Counted from the stretch's first letter, positions 16,455 to 24,747 are shown. The stretch: 33,602 nucleotides of DNA from a bacterium (GCA_035295165.1 DATGJN010000005.1:1-33602), one strand, 5' to 3'. Notes: generated by a model from the letters alone, not told the origin. Numbers and translations are program-made.

Positions 16455-17306
16455 TCAGCCGTTCACGGTGGCCAGCGGGTCGGAGTAATCACAGACGCCG
16501 TGCGTCGCCATCTGCCGCGCGGCGCGCGCGACCTCGTGATCGAGCTGTCGCAGTTGCGCCTCGAGCTGGGCATCGCGAGGCCGGCCCGCATCGTCGAACG
16601 CATGGGGCGCCCGCGGAATGGGCACGACGAGCGGAACGGCCCAGCCGCGCAGTGCCCGGACGACGAAGTCCATGGTGTTGACCGCCTGCAGCCGGTGTAC
16701 GCCACCGGCCGTGCTGACCAAGCCGACGATTTTGTCGATGAGGTAGGGCGGGGTGAGGTCTCCCAGCACGTGCAGCCAATCGAGCGCGTTCTTGAACGCC
16801 CCGCTGATCGTCCCGTTGTAGAGGGGGCTGCTCCAGACGAGCCCGTGCGCCGCGTAGATCGTGTCAGAGAACGCGGCGGCCGACGCCGGCACGCGCGCAA
16901 ACAGCCGGTAGAGCGCCAGCGCGACGAGGCAGATCACGACACCGAACCACCAGACGGCGCGCCATCGACCCCAACCGGCGAGCGCCGGCGCCACGTTGAA
17001 CATCACGGCGGCGCCGAGGGGCACCGACGTGGCCCAAATGCCCATGGGGATGCCTCGCGACTCGGGGGGAAACCACAGGGCGATCACGGTCGGCGCGACC
17101 ACGGAGACCAACCCGAGACCGAGCCCTTCGATCGCCCGGCCTAGGAGCACCACTCCGAAGCTTCCCGCCAGCGCCCCAACGACGCCCCCCACGGCCACAC
17201 TACCGATCGCGATGGCCCCCACCGTCCGCGGGCCGAACCAATGCAGGATATAGCCCGAGCGCAACGCCAGCACGGCACCCGTGTCGCATACACCTCGCCT
17301 CCCCAA
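16455..17306 (-). pseudogene. Chimeric ORF: MFS transporter piece joined to FMN-reductase C-terminus
   Basis: The 283-codon frame contains parts of two unrelated proteins. Residues about 10-140 are a major-facilitator fragment with four membrane segments (GPRTVGAIAIGSVAVGGVV, GRAIEGLGLGLVSVVAPTVI, ALWFPPESRGIPMGIW and following), lacking the first segment and everything after about the fifth. Residues about 144-270 are the C-terminal half of an NADPH-dependent FMN reductase of flavodoxin-like fold (HGLVWSSPLYNGTISGAFKN, then DKIVGLVSTAGG), lacking the N-terminal FMN-phosphate loop. The junction is near 16886. No ATG start suits the frame (TTG at 17306), and the ATG on the ribosome-binding site opens another frame. 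A deletion joining two neighbouring genes is likely. A working fusion is improbable. Confidence 0.75.
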
Positions 17307-17782
17307 AAAAGTAGACTACTCTACGGGGTATAGTACTGTCCATCGAGCCCAGACCTGATTTGTTCGCCTGTGGGAGAGCCCTCGCGTCCACCATTCATGT
17401 CCGACCGAATCTTCACGAGAGCGGCACCGCAGAGTCACGGACCTGCAGTACGCTGCGAGTTGCAGGAGATCTTCGAACAACTGAGTGCGAGAGTGCGCAA
17501 GCCGCCGCGATGAGGAGGACGATGTCCCGACCACAGATCATTTCCCGCCCGATAGGCTACCACCGCCCCTCGATGCGACCTTTCTCTGCGTGGCGCGCTG
17601 GATCGTGTCAACACCGGGTTAGAGGTGACCCACCTCCGCCGCTTTTGAATTGACCCACCCCCCCGGGGCCGCCTCGTGGCCGGCCGCCAGTTTAGAATTG
17701 ACCTTGGTGATCCAGGGTAACGACCGGCCAATGGCCTCGCGGCCCGCGACGAGATAGCAGCGGTAGCCTGGCCTCCGTCCGG
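17307..17782. other. Gene-poor stretch with a small dyad and IS21-like end repeats
   Basis: No gene is supported. GTAGA-N4-TCTAC at 17311-17324 sits just before the chimeric ORF and could be an old operator. From 17619 to 17704 lie three related repeats described separately. Frames across the region are short and Arg/Ser-rich. Confidence 0.35.
17619..17704. repeat. Three imperfect repeats like an IS21-family end
   Basis: Related 14-base units start at 17619 (TTAGAGGTGACCCA), 17644 (TTTGAATTGACCCA) and 17691 (TTTAGAATTGACCT). Several short direct repeats of a GGGTCAATT-type unit at an element end are typical of IS21-family termini. No istA or istB gene is next to them, so this would be a solo end or scar. 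The family assignment is from memory of the pattern and is tentative. Confidence 0.4.
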
Positions 17783-18010
17783 TTATTCGACTCGGACACG
17801 CCGAAGGCGCCGGGCACGCGCCGCAGTCTCCGCCCGCGCGATCGCGTGGTCGAGCACGTCGCGGATTGCGAGGAGCACTTCCCGCCGGGCCTGGCGGAGA
17901 TGTGTACGTGCGGCGGGCGGCACGAACTCGTTAAGCGTCCGCAGGATGCGCTCTCCCTCCGCCGTGCGTACCCTGCGCGGCCGTGACCGTCGGGTCTGCT
18001 TAGTGGCCAT
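17783..18010 (-). CDS. Small basic protein coupled to ArsA
   Basis: The 75-residue product starts MATKQTRRSRPRRVRTAEGE, continues with ILRTLNEFVPPAARTHLRQ and a long amphipathic helix (about 36-60), and ends in an Arg-rich tail. The ATG at 18010 overlaps the arsA-like stop by 11 bases, so translation is probably coupled. No named family was recognised. The helix and charge pattern suggest a partner or DNA/RNA/membrane-surface binder; its function is unknown. Confidence 0.65.
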   Translation of the reverse strand: MATKQTRRSRPRRVRTAEGERILRTLNEFVPPAARTHLRQARREVLLAIRDVLDHAIARAETAARARRLRRVRVE

Positions 18011-19184
18011 CTGCACCTGCCTCCTTCGCAAACGTGACAAGCAGCCGGTCGTTCTCCAAGCGCGCGCCCGTTGCCGCGAGTGACGCGAGCGTGCGGGGGA
18101 GGGTGAGGGTGCGCTTGTAGTCGCCGATCCGGACGATGAGCTCTGCTCCCTTCTGCGACACGTCCACCGCGCCCTTCTCGACGAACGGCGCGGCGAGCGA
18201 TAGCACGTAGCGGCCGTCGCAGCGTTGGATCCGCTGCGGCGCCCCCATATAGAGTCGCGCCGTTGGGTCCCGGTCGCCATAGAGCTTGCGGCCGGCTTCC
18301 ATCAGGGGCTTGCGGCCCACGACCTCGCGGTCGGCGAGCGGCAGCTCGAGGATCGGCAGCGGCGCAAAGCCCTCCTGCACCATGGCCCGATAGCGCGCTT
18401 GCGCCTCGATCCACGGCCGCAAGAACCGGCCGTCCGCATCCGGGGGCAGGACGCGGTTCACGATCGCGGCGTCGGTACCATAGCCGAACAGGCTGAAGTA
18501 CGTGTAGGCCCGTTGGGCTTCCTTGATGACCATCTTCTCGAGGTTGAGCACGATGCGAATCGATGTCACGGCCGGGTCCGCGAGCAAGCCGTGCATCTCG
18601 TCCACGTTCAGAACCAGCTCCTTGACCGCTTCAAACACCTCGTCGGTCGGGAGCGGGATCTCGACGAATCGCTGGACCACCGGCCGGGTGAGGCGGACCA
18701 GCGCCCGCTGGATCGGAAACAGCTTCTCGAGCCACCAGCGCGCCATCTCCGGGAAGCTCAGCAACTGCATCGTCTCCCCGGTCGGCGCACAGTCCACGAT
18801 GATGACGTCGAACCGGTCTCCACGCGCCAGCGCGGTGAGCTGCATCAGGCTCGCGATCTCTTCCATGCCGGGCAGGTTGGCGAGCTCCTCGGCGACGACA
18901 TCGTCCAGGCCGTGGGCGCGCATCACCGAGGTAATGTACCGTCGCAGGACGCCCCAGTACTTCTCGAGCTGGTGCAGGGCGTCGATTTCCTGACCCCACA
19001 GGTTCGGCCCGATCCGCCGGACTTCGTGGCCGATGGCGGTGTCGAGCGAGTCGCTGAGGCTGTGCGCGGCGTCCGTACTGACGACGAGGGTGCGGTAGCC
19101 GCGGGCCGCCGCGGCCAGGGCGGTCGCGGCGGAAACCGTGGTCTTGCCGACGCCCCCCTTGCCCGTGTACAGGATGATCCGCAC
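18000..19184 (-). CDS. ArsA/GET3-family ATPase with C-terminal HSP20-like domain
   Basis: The 394-residue protein has the deviant Walker A loop GKGGVGKTT (8-16), a switch-like STDAAHSLSDSL (about 36-47), and DCAPTGETMQLLSFP (about 150-164), as in ArsA and Get3. Residues about 315-390 (GRYVLSLAAPFVEKGAVDVS, then LIVRIGDYKRTLTLP) form the beta-sandwich typical of the ArsA HSP20-like domain. Family roles include driving metalloid efflux and handling membrane proteins. No arsB or other ars gene is adjacent, so an arsenic role is not supported. The start is a GTG at 19184 after AAAGGAG. A small basic gene overlaps its end. Confidence 0.92.
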   Translation of the reverse strand: MRIILYTGKGGVGKTTVSAATALAAAARGYRTLVVSTDAAHSLSDSLDTAIGHEVRRIGPNLWGQEIDALHQLEKYWGVLRRYITSVMRAHGLDDVVAEELANLPGMEEIASLMQLTALARGDRFDVIIVDCAPTGETMQLLSFPEMARWWLEKLFPIQRALVRLTRPVVQRFVEIPLPTDEVFEAVKELVLNVDEMHGLLADPAVTSIRIVLNLEKMVIKEAQRAYTYFSLFGYGTDAAIVNRVLPPDADGRFLRPWIEAQARYRAMVQEGFAPLPILELPLADREVVGRKPLMEAGRKLYGDRDPTARLYMGAPQRIQRCDGRYVLSLAAPFVEKGAVDVSQKGAELIVRIGDYKRTLTLPRTLASLAATGARLENDRLLVTFAKEAGADGH

Positions 19185-19546
19185 GCTTCGAGCTCCTTTC
19201 GTCCCCCTCGCTATTCTACACCCGCTCTACACGCGGGGCCCCGGCCGAGAAGAGCGACCGCGTCTTCGGGCGTTGATCGCCGGCGCCTCACGCGCGTGTC
19301 ATCGGTGTTCCATGGTAGCCCCGACAGCGGTGACATGTCGTCGGAGGGGGCATCGCGCGACCCGTGACATGACCATCCATCGTTTGACTTCCGCGACCGC
19401 CTACGCCGCAGTCGCCACGCCGTCGGGAGGATTGTCCGGGCGGTCACGGAATCGCGATTTCGTGTTGCCGCCGGTCTCAAGAGACTGGTGCTTTCACACT
19501 CGCTTCGAGGTTGTGACGTCCGCTGACGGGACCGGAGCACCCGCGT
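19185..19546. other. Intergenic region upstream of the ArsA gene
   Basis: No convincing gene was found. A TAGAAT hexamer close to the arsA-like gene on the minus strand could be a -10, without a clear -35. The open frames present are composition-driven. Confidence 0.3.
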
Positions 19547-20162
19547 CTATCTGGGGAGCGCGCTGCCTTCATACGTGAAGTTCATGATCTTCGGGCCGGG
19601 GATGTAGCCCATCTCCAACCGCTCCATGCGGAAGCCACTGTCTTCGATCATGGCACCGATCGGCCGGTTCAGGTGGCAACCGCCGCTGATGCGGCGCCAG
19701 ACTGGTGTCAAACGATCCTGCCATCGATACACGCGCTCCTCGGGCGCACGCCCGTGCTCGGCGAAGACCAGGCGTCCGCTTGGCCGCAGGACGCGGCGCA
19801 TTTCATTGAGCGCAGCGTCCGCCTGGGAAAATGGTGCACAACGTCCAGGTCGTGACGACAGTATCGATACTCTCGTCATCGAGCGGAATGGTTTCCGCCG
19901 ACCCCTCGATCCAGGTGACCGGCACGGTCCACGTGCTCGCCGAGCGCTGGGCCAGGGCGATCAGTTGCGGATTCGGTTCAAGCGCCAAGATCTCGCGCAC
20001 GGGACCGGTATAGAAGGGCAAATTCACGCCCGATCCGACGCCGATCTCAAGCACGCCGCCCTCGGCCATGCCAACCACCCGCTTGCGATACGGCACCAGC
20101 CGCCGACTGCGCATCACAAGATCGCAGAGCGGCGGCAACACCACACTGCTACAGAAGCCCAT
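19547..20162 (-). pseudogene. Class I SAM methyltransferase broken by a one-base frameshift
   Basis: Two overlapping frames together make one normal 205-residue methyltransferase. The first (start ATG 20162 after AAGGGAG) carries VLEIGVGSGVNLPFY, the SAM loop, and IDTVVTTWTLCTI. The second continues ADAALNEMRRVLRPSGRLVF, AEHGRAPEERVYRWQDRL, GGCHLNRPIG and a typical end. The shift is in the run GGGAAAA at 19825-19831 (TTTTCCC on the coding strand), where one extra base would explain it. It may be real decay or a sequencing error in a homopolymer. It follows the SHOCT gene by 34 bases, so the two were probably one operon. Confidence 0.8.
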
Positions 20163-20196
20163 GGAGCGCTCCCTTGACGTTTGGGGGACCCATCCT

Positions 20197-20442
20197 TCAG
20201 CTCAGCGTGCGCTTCATCTCCTCAAACTGCTCTTTGGTGATCTCGCCGCCCGCGTACCGGCGCCTGAGAATCTCCGGCGCACTGTCCTGGCTCGGCTGGC
20301 CGAACCCGTGCCGGCCGGTGAGCGTCCGTACGCCGACGACAATGGCCGCGATCACGAGCGCCCAGAACACCAGCATCATGAGCCACCCGCCGATCATCCA
20401 GCCCCAACCCCACGGGCCAGGTCCGTACGGCCCATACGGCAT
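20197..20442 (-). CDS. Short membrane protein with a C-terminal SHOCT domain
   Basis: The 81-residue protein starts with a Gly/Pro/Trp/Tyr-rich segment (MPYGPYGPGPWGWGW), has one membrane helix (about 16-42) and ends in a SHOCT motif (about 53-80: APEILRRRYAGGEITKEQFE). SHOCT domains occur at the ends of many short membrane proteins and are thought to mediate oligomer formation. The ATG follows AAAGGAGGTG closely. It precedes the frameshifted methyltransferase on the same strand. Confidence 0.88.
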   Translation of the reverse strand: MPYGPYGPGPWGWGWMIGGWLMMLVFWALVIAAIVVGVRTLTGRHGFGQPSQDSAPEILRRRYAGGEITKEQFEEMKRTLS

Positions 20443-21053
20443 CGTACACCTCCTTTCTTCGCCTTGGCACCGTTGTCACGATCCACCGAAATGTCCCCAA
20501 CGAGCTCGGCGCGACCGTATTCTCTCAGATCGTCAGCGCATTTGGCGGCGTACGCCGGTTCGGGCATCGGGTACTCTCCGAGGCCCGCGTGATGACCGAC
20601 GAAAGCTACGGCTCCGTTCTTTGCCTGCCTACCTGCTGTCCCGGTCACCGCCGGTGTGTCATGGTCTCGCGCATCCAGCCGACGACTGCAACCGCCGAGC
20701 CGAGCAGCAGGACCGCGAGGCCCAGGAAGGTTGCGCGGGGCGTGAACAAGGCGGGATCCGGCCTGGAGCCTCATTCGTGTGCCTCCTGGCACGGACGGCG
20801 TAAGGGACCGAAGGAGGGAGTCGTGGCGGCCCCGATCCCCACCGCGACACCACCCAGCGGGTGGCCGAACGACCTCGTTGGCGTGATCTCTTGGCGCTCA
20901 GGTTGCTGGTCCCCGCGGCCGGGCGGCGGCGGTGCGGTTCGCCAGCAGCGAGACCGGCAACCTCGGGCACGGGGCTCGGTTGGCCTGGCAGAGCGTCAGC
21001 ACCTCTCCGCCCTGGACACTCTAGGCAAACCCCCCTCCTGGCCGGGCGGAGGG
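20443..21053. other. Stretch with possible overlapping small leftward genes
   Basis: No complete gene is certain. On the minus strand a frame ending at about 20776 reads like coding sequence (TRSFGHPLGGVAVGIGAATT, then GPLRRPCQEAHE) and its TGA overlaps an ATG (20792) preceded by AGGAGG. That ATG frame soon loses sense, while another frame from about 20747 to 20660 encodes a membrane helix (FLGLAVLLLGSAVAVVGWMR) and stops. This looks like two small coupled genes, the second frameshifted. All of this is from frame quality alone. Confidence 0.3.
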
Positions 21054-22844
21054 TCACACGCGCCTCCAGTCGGCAATGTTGCGCGTATCGGTGTCGAACG
21101 GCGTTAGGTTCTGTCCCACGTTCAGGCTCTTCGCGCGCGCCGAAACGATCTTGCGGTCGGCGAGCGGAATCGACACCGCCTGGTCCACCACCCGATCATT
21201 CATCTTGATCCAAAGATCCGTGCTCTTCCTCGGATCGAGCTCGACGAGGACCTGCTCGTACCACTGATTGTACTGCACGTCCACCCATCGGGAGATGTTG
21301 AGCCCAGACCAGTTGTTCTCTTTCTGGGCGATGTTTTTCGCCGGATCGGCGCTGTAGAACCGGGCCATGTATGAAGCCGGGAACGGACCGAGCGGGCCAG
21401 TGGTCAGCATTTCCACGTCGGTGTAGAAGTGGGGAAACGTATCGTTGTTCCCGGGGGCGCTACTAAAGAACGTACTCGCGTCCACCGCCTTCAATGTTGT
21501 CGCGATGCCGATTTGGGCCCAGCCGGCCTTGACGATCTCCTGCTCCTTTTGCCGCAAACTGTCGACGCTCGTTTGGAACATCATCTCGAGACGGACGCCG
21601 CTTTTCGCACGGACCCCGTCTGCCCCGCGACGATACCCCGCGTCGTCGAGTAGCCGGTTGGCGCTGGCGAGATCGAACACCAGCTTCGTGCGCTTCGACG
21701 CGAAGTTCGTCGGGATCGTGAGGATGTTGGGCGTCGCCTCGGCTTCAAGCCCATAGAGTTGCTGTGCGATCGCCTGTCGGTCGATCGCCAACGCCAGCGC
21801 CTGACGGACCTTGACGTCCGTCAGGAATGGGTGGGGCGCCTTCAAGGAGGACCGCTGGCCGTCCACCGTTTTGTTCGGGTCGGTCATGTTGCAGAAGATC
21901 TGTTCAACCCCTAGCCCGGGCGCCGTAAGGAGCTGGCCGCTGCTGGCGGCCGCCATGTGCTGCAGCACCGGCCACTCGACCTGCAGATTCCAGGCGTAAT
22001 CGTACTCGCCCGTCTCCAGCACCGCTCGTGCCGCAGACGTCGCATCCCCGCCGCCCTTGAGCTGCACCTGGCTGAAAGCGGGCTTACTCGGGTCGCGATA
22101 GTACGGATTGATTCGATAGACGACGAGATCGCCGGAGCGGAAGCTCTCCACCACGTACGGCCCGGTCCCAAACGGCATCGAGTTAAATGGCGCGTTTCGT
22201 GCATTGGTTCCCACGTACGCATCCAAGGCGTGCCTGGGCAGGATCGTCCCTTCCAGCCCGACAAACGGCAGGTACCAGGCTGGCGTCGGGGTCTTGAACG
22301 TGATTTTCACCGTATAGGGATCGAGCGGCTCCACTTTCGCGATGTTAGTGTAGGTGCCGTACGTGGTTGCCCCTGTCTCCCTATTGGCCACGAACTGGTA
22401 GGTGAACACGACGTCGTCCGACGTAAAGGGCCGACCGTCGGCCCAGCGGATGCCGCGCTTCAGCGTGTAAATGACCGACGAACCGTTCGGCGCCACGTGA
22501 CCGTTGGCCCGCGAGGGCACGGTTGCCGCGAGAACCGGGCTGAGCGTCCCCGCCGCGTCGACGGTAAGCAGCGGTTCGCAGCACAGACGGGCGGCGTGCC
22601 AGTCCTTGCTTCCCAGGGCGACGTGCGGGTTCAGGATGGTCGGAGCCTGCCAGTAGAGAAGCTTGAGCGTCCCGTCGGCTCCACGGGTCGTCGCGGCGGC
22701 CCGGACAGGCCTCGGAGTCGCGGCGGTGATTACGGACGCGATCCCACCGCCCAAGATCCCAAGGGCGATCATACGAGCCAGCGCCTCGCGGCGACCCAAC
22801 CGCCCAGTCTCAGCGGCTTCGCCGTGTCGTGTCAGATCCTTCAA
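21054..22844 (-). CDS. Extracellular oligopeptide-binding protein (SBP family 5), Tat-type signal
   Basis: The 596-residue protein is an ABC-transporter solute receptor of the DppA/OppA type, located outside the membrane. The N-terminus has a twin Arg in GRLGRREALARMIALG followed by a hydrophobic stretch to about residue 50, a probable Tat signal. Family landmarks are LKLLYWQAPTILNPH, YTLKRGIRWADGRPFTSDDV, FGTGPYVVESF and VRQALALAIDRQAIAQQLYG. I chose the TTG at 22844 because AGGAG lies six bases before it; the open frame to 22943 lacks such a site. No permease or ATPase gene is adjacent, so it works with components encoded elsewhere or is an orphan receptor. Confidence 0.92.
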   Translation of the reverse strand: MKDLTRHGEAAETGRLGRREALARMIALGILGGGIASVITAATPRPVRAAATTRGADGTLKLLYWQAPTILNPHVALGSKDWHAARLCCEPLLTVDAAGTLSPVLAATVPSRANGHVAPNGSSVIYTLKRGIRWADGRPFTSDDVVFTYQFVANRETGATTYGTYTNIAKVEPLDPYTVKITFKTPTPAWYLPFVGLEGTILPRHALDAYVGTNARNAPFNSMPFGTGPYVVESFRSGDLVVYRINPYYRDPSKPAFSQVQLKGGGDATSAARAVLETGEYDYAWNLQVEWPVLQHMAAASSGQLLTAPGLGVEQIFCNMTDPNKTVDGQRSSLKAPHPFLTDVKVRQALALAIDRQAIAQQLYGLEAEATPNILTIPTNFASKRTKLVFDLASANRLLDDAGYRRGADGVRAKSGVRLEMMFQTSVDSLRQKEQEIVKAGWAQIGIATTLKAVDASTFFSSAPGNNDTFPHFYTDVEMLTTGPLGPFPASYMARFYSADPAKNIAQKENNWSGLNISRWVDVQYNQWYEQVLVELDPRKSTDLWIKMNDRVVDQAVSIPLADRKIVSARAKSLNVGQNLTPFDTDTRNIADWRRV

Positions 22845-23181
22845 TCTTATCTCCTCCCTCCATTCGCACCATTGGTACACAACAACGCAATAGCCCCGTC
22901 GTTGGATCACCGCGCCGACGGGCGCACTGTGTCCATTCGGCATTCACCGAAGACCTCGCGCTTGTGAGTCGGACGAATTCCTACGTACCCTCCCTACCCC
23001 GAGTAAAAGCGATTTCCTATTGTAAGCACTTTCATGATGTATGTGAAAGTCGCTCGGATCGTGGCAAGCCCCCGGCAGGGTCAGCCCCGTTCCGTTTCTG
23101 CGGGCTTCGGGAATGTGATCTTCGATTCCCTTGCCGAGCGCACTGACGACGTTAGCGACCGGGACGTTTCGCCAAAGCCCT
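22845..23181. other. Leader and upstream region of the peptide-binding protein gene
   Basis: No gene was recognised. It contains the leftward promoter at 23019-23047 and the roughly 170-base leader of the binding-protein gene. Confidence 0.4.
23019..23047 (-). promoter_or_regulatory. Strong-looking sigma-70-type promoter for the peptide-binding protein
   Basis: TTCACA (23042-23047), a 17 bp spacer and TACAAT (23019-23024) match the consensus at five of six positions each on the minus strand. The start of transcription would be near 23012, leaving a leader of about 168 bases before the TTG at 22844. It is AT-rich against a GC-rich background. Confidence 0.6.
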
Positions 23182-23496
23182 TCACGCCTCTCCGGGGACT
23201 CCAGCGACCGACAGCCCCCTCGAACACGAAGAGGTACGCCTTGACCGTACGACACGGCCTTCTCCGCATTCGATTGTCGGGATCAGGGTGAGTCCGGCGA
23301 CGTACTGCGTTCGCGCTGCACCGGCGGGCACGGACCCGTATGAACAAAACACGCAACAGTCCCCCGCCTTCGGCCTGAGCGTCGCCCCGCACCCGCGACA
23401 CTGATACACGATTTGACAGGCGTCGGCTGGCATGCGTTCCGTGGCCATCGTCCCACACATCGGACAGGTTACGACAGACTCTTCAAGCACCCGCAT
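23182..23496 (-). CDS. GDCCVxC-type cysteine-rich protein with an aberrant C-terminus
   Basis: The N-terminal 57 residues match the small zinc-ribbon-like GDCCVxC family: VVTCPMCG (Cys11, Cys14), MPADACQIVYQCRGCG (Cys27, Cys33, Cys36) and PKAGDCCVFCSYGSVP (Cys47, Cys48, Cys51). Some relatives use selenocysteine here; this one has Cys codons only. Family members usually end soon after a CPP-x-Q motif at about 65-70 residues. Here the frame instead runs on for about 47 unrelated residues, while CPPVQ is present in another frame. A five-base deletion in a repeated GTGCC would explain it. The start is the ATG at 23496 after GAGGGG. The function is unknown; metal or redox chemistry is likely. Confidence 0.75.
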   Translation of the reverse strand: MRVLEESVVTCPMCGTMATERMPADACQIVYQCRGCGATLRPKAGDCCVFCSYGSVPAGAARTQYVAGLTLIPTIECGEGRVVRSRRTSSCSRGLSVAGVPGEA

Positions 23497-23681
23497 GGCA
23501 CCACCCCTCGGGACGTATGGCGCTGGTGCGCGTCCGTTCGCCGTGTCGATCGTGCGCTCCTGTAGCCATGGGGCGTCCGCTCCCCCTCGCCTTCGCAGAC
23601 AGAGCAAGGCCGCGCCCGATCTTGCGACGTGGCCCCCTGGTCTCGTGGCGCTCCCAGCTCTTAGTTACCACTGGACGAGCG

Positions 23682-24056
23682 CTAGTGCTTGCCGTTCCCG
23701 CCACCCATCCCGCCATCGCCACCACCATTGCCGTTCCCGCCAGCCATCCCGCCTCCGTTGCCACCATTCCCGTTGCCGTTCCCCATCCCATTGCCACCAC
23801 TGTTGCCGCCGTTATTACCTCCGTTCGCGTCGCCACCGCTACTCCCGTTCCCGCCACCCATTCCGCCCCCGCTGCCACCATCATTGCCGTTAGCGTGTCC
23901 ACCGGGGTTGCCACGACCAGCGCTATGCCCGGTTGAGTTGCCACCATGGTTCTCCGCCGCCGCGTCGTCGTGTAGTTCCTTCTCGTTGTGCGACGCCTGG
24001 CTCACCAACTCTCCAATCGTTACGCCGTCCGGCAGCGCTCCTTCCGCCTTGAGCAT
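23682..24056 (-). CDS. Gly/Asn-rich repeat ORF
   Basis: From the ATG at 24056 the 124-residue frame starts LKAEGALPDGVTIGELVSQA, has a short charged section (SHNEKELHDDAAAENHGG) and then about 85 residues made almost only of Gly, Asn, Ser, Asp and Met in GGNGNG-like repeats, ending GGNGKH. The repeat is encoded by GGN-rich DNA with GTGG runs. No ribosome-binding site precedes the ATG, because the sequence upstream is a nuclease-gene fragment in another frame. The repeat may be the disordered tail of a secreted or surface protein, and its own 5' end seems lost. No function is assigned. Confidence 0.45.
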   Translation of the reverse strand: MLKAEGALPDGVTIGELVSQASHNEKELHDDAAAENHGGNSTGHSAGRGNPGGHANGNDGGSGGGMGGGNGSSGGDANGGNNGGNSGGNGMGNGNGNGGNGGGMAGGNGNGGGDGGMGGGNGKH

Positions 24057-24059
24057 CGA

Positions 24060-24737
24060 CGCCGATGACTGCGCATTCGACGAGGAGTTCCTCCCATTTC
24101 CATGGGGCACGGAGGCCGCCTTCAAGCAGACGGACGTTGTCAGCGGCCGGAGCGGGCTGGTCATGCTCCACGGGAATGCCCGCCTGCCTCTCACCGACTT
24201 CAGTGGACGCGGTGGAGACTTGCCGCAAGGGGTAGGTCGCCGCCGGGCCGAGGGTTTCGTCCCCGGGCGGCGTCCATTCATCTTCGGCCCCACCGATGGG
24301 GGTACCAGCGTGCGGATACCCTTCTGCGTCGGGAGTCTGGAATGGGACCTGGCCGAAGGCGAGGTATTCCGCGAACCGTTTGGCGGACAAACCCTCGAGT
24401 GCGCAGTCGACAAGCGTCAGGAAGGCGCGCCCGGCCGGATCCGGCCGGGTTGTTCCCTGAACGAAGTAGGCTGGGATACCAGCGCGGGCAAGTGCGGTTT
24501 CAAGGAGCGGCGCGCAGGCGCCGGGTTTGCGCAGCAGCACTGCCATACGGTCGAAGGCGATGCCGTTGCGCGCTTCTTCGAGGACGAGGCGTGCGATCTC
24601 AACCGACTCACGGCCTTCGCCGGGGGCGGAAAAGAGGACGACCTTGCCCGTCCGCGCCCCTCGCAGAAACGTAGGATGCCGCGCGATCCCGGAACCGACC
24701 GGTCGCGTCCACGCACGTGCGGCCGTTCGCGATCGGA
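24060..24737 (-). pseudogene. Fragment of an AddB/RecB-like PD-(D/E)XK nuclease-helicase gene
   Basis: On the minus strand an open frame without a start reads GKVVLFSAPGEGRESVEIAR, LVLEEARNGIAFDRMAVLLR, PLLETALARAGIPAYFVQGT, RPDPAGRAFLTLVDCALEGL, AKRFAEYLAFGQVP and finally APWKWEELLVECAVIG. These are middle-region patterns of AddB-type exonuclease subunits (helicase-like part). Both ends are missing: the 5' side stops near 24737 next to the peptidase fragment and the 3' side loses the pattern near 24060 where the Gly/Asn-rich frame begins. It is a gene fragment, not a working protein. Confidence 0.6.
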
Positions 24738-24747
24738 CATTCGGAGG

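Noticed and set aside
19211-19540. 109-codon leftward frame between arsA and the methyltransferase
   Set aside because: It is Arg/Ser-rich with no domain and no clear ribosome-binding site, and looks like composition-driven noise.
23690-23960. Repeat array as a possible CRISPR
   Set aside because: The repeats are short GGN-type units without uniform spacers, and they encode a Gly/Asn-rich tract on the minus strand.
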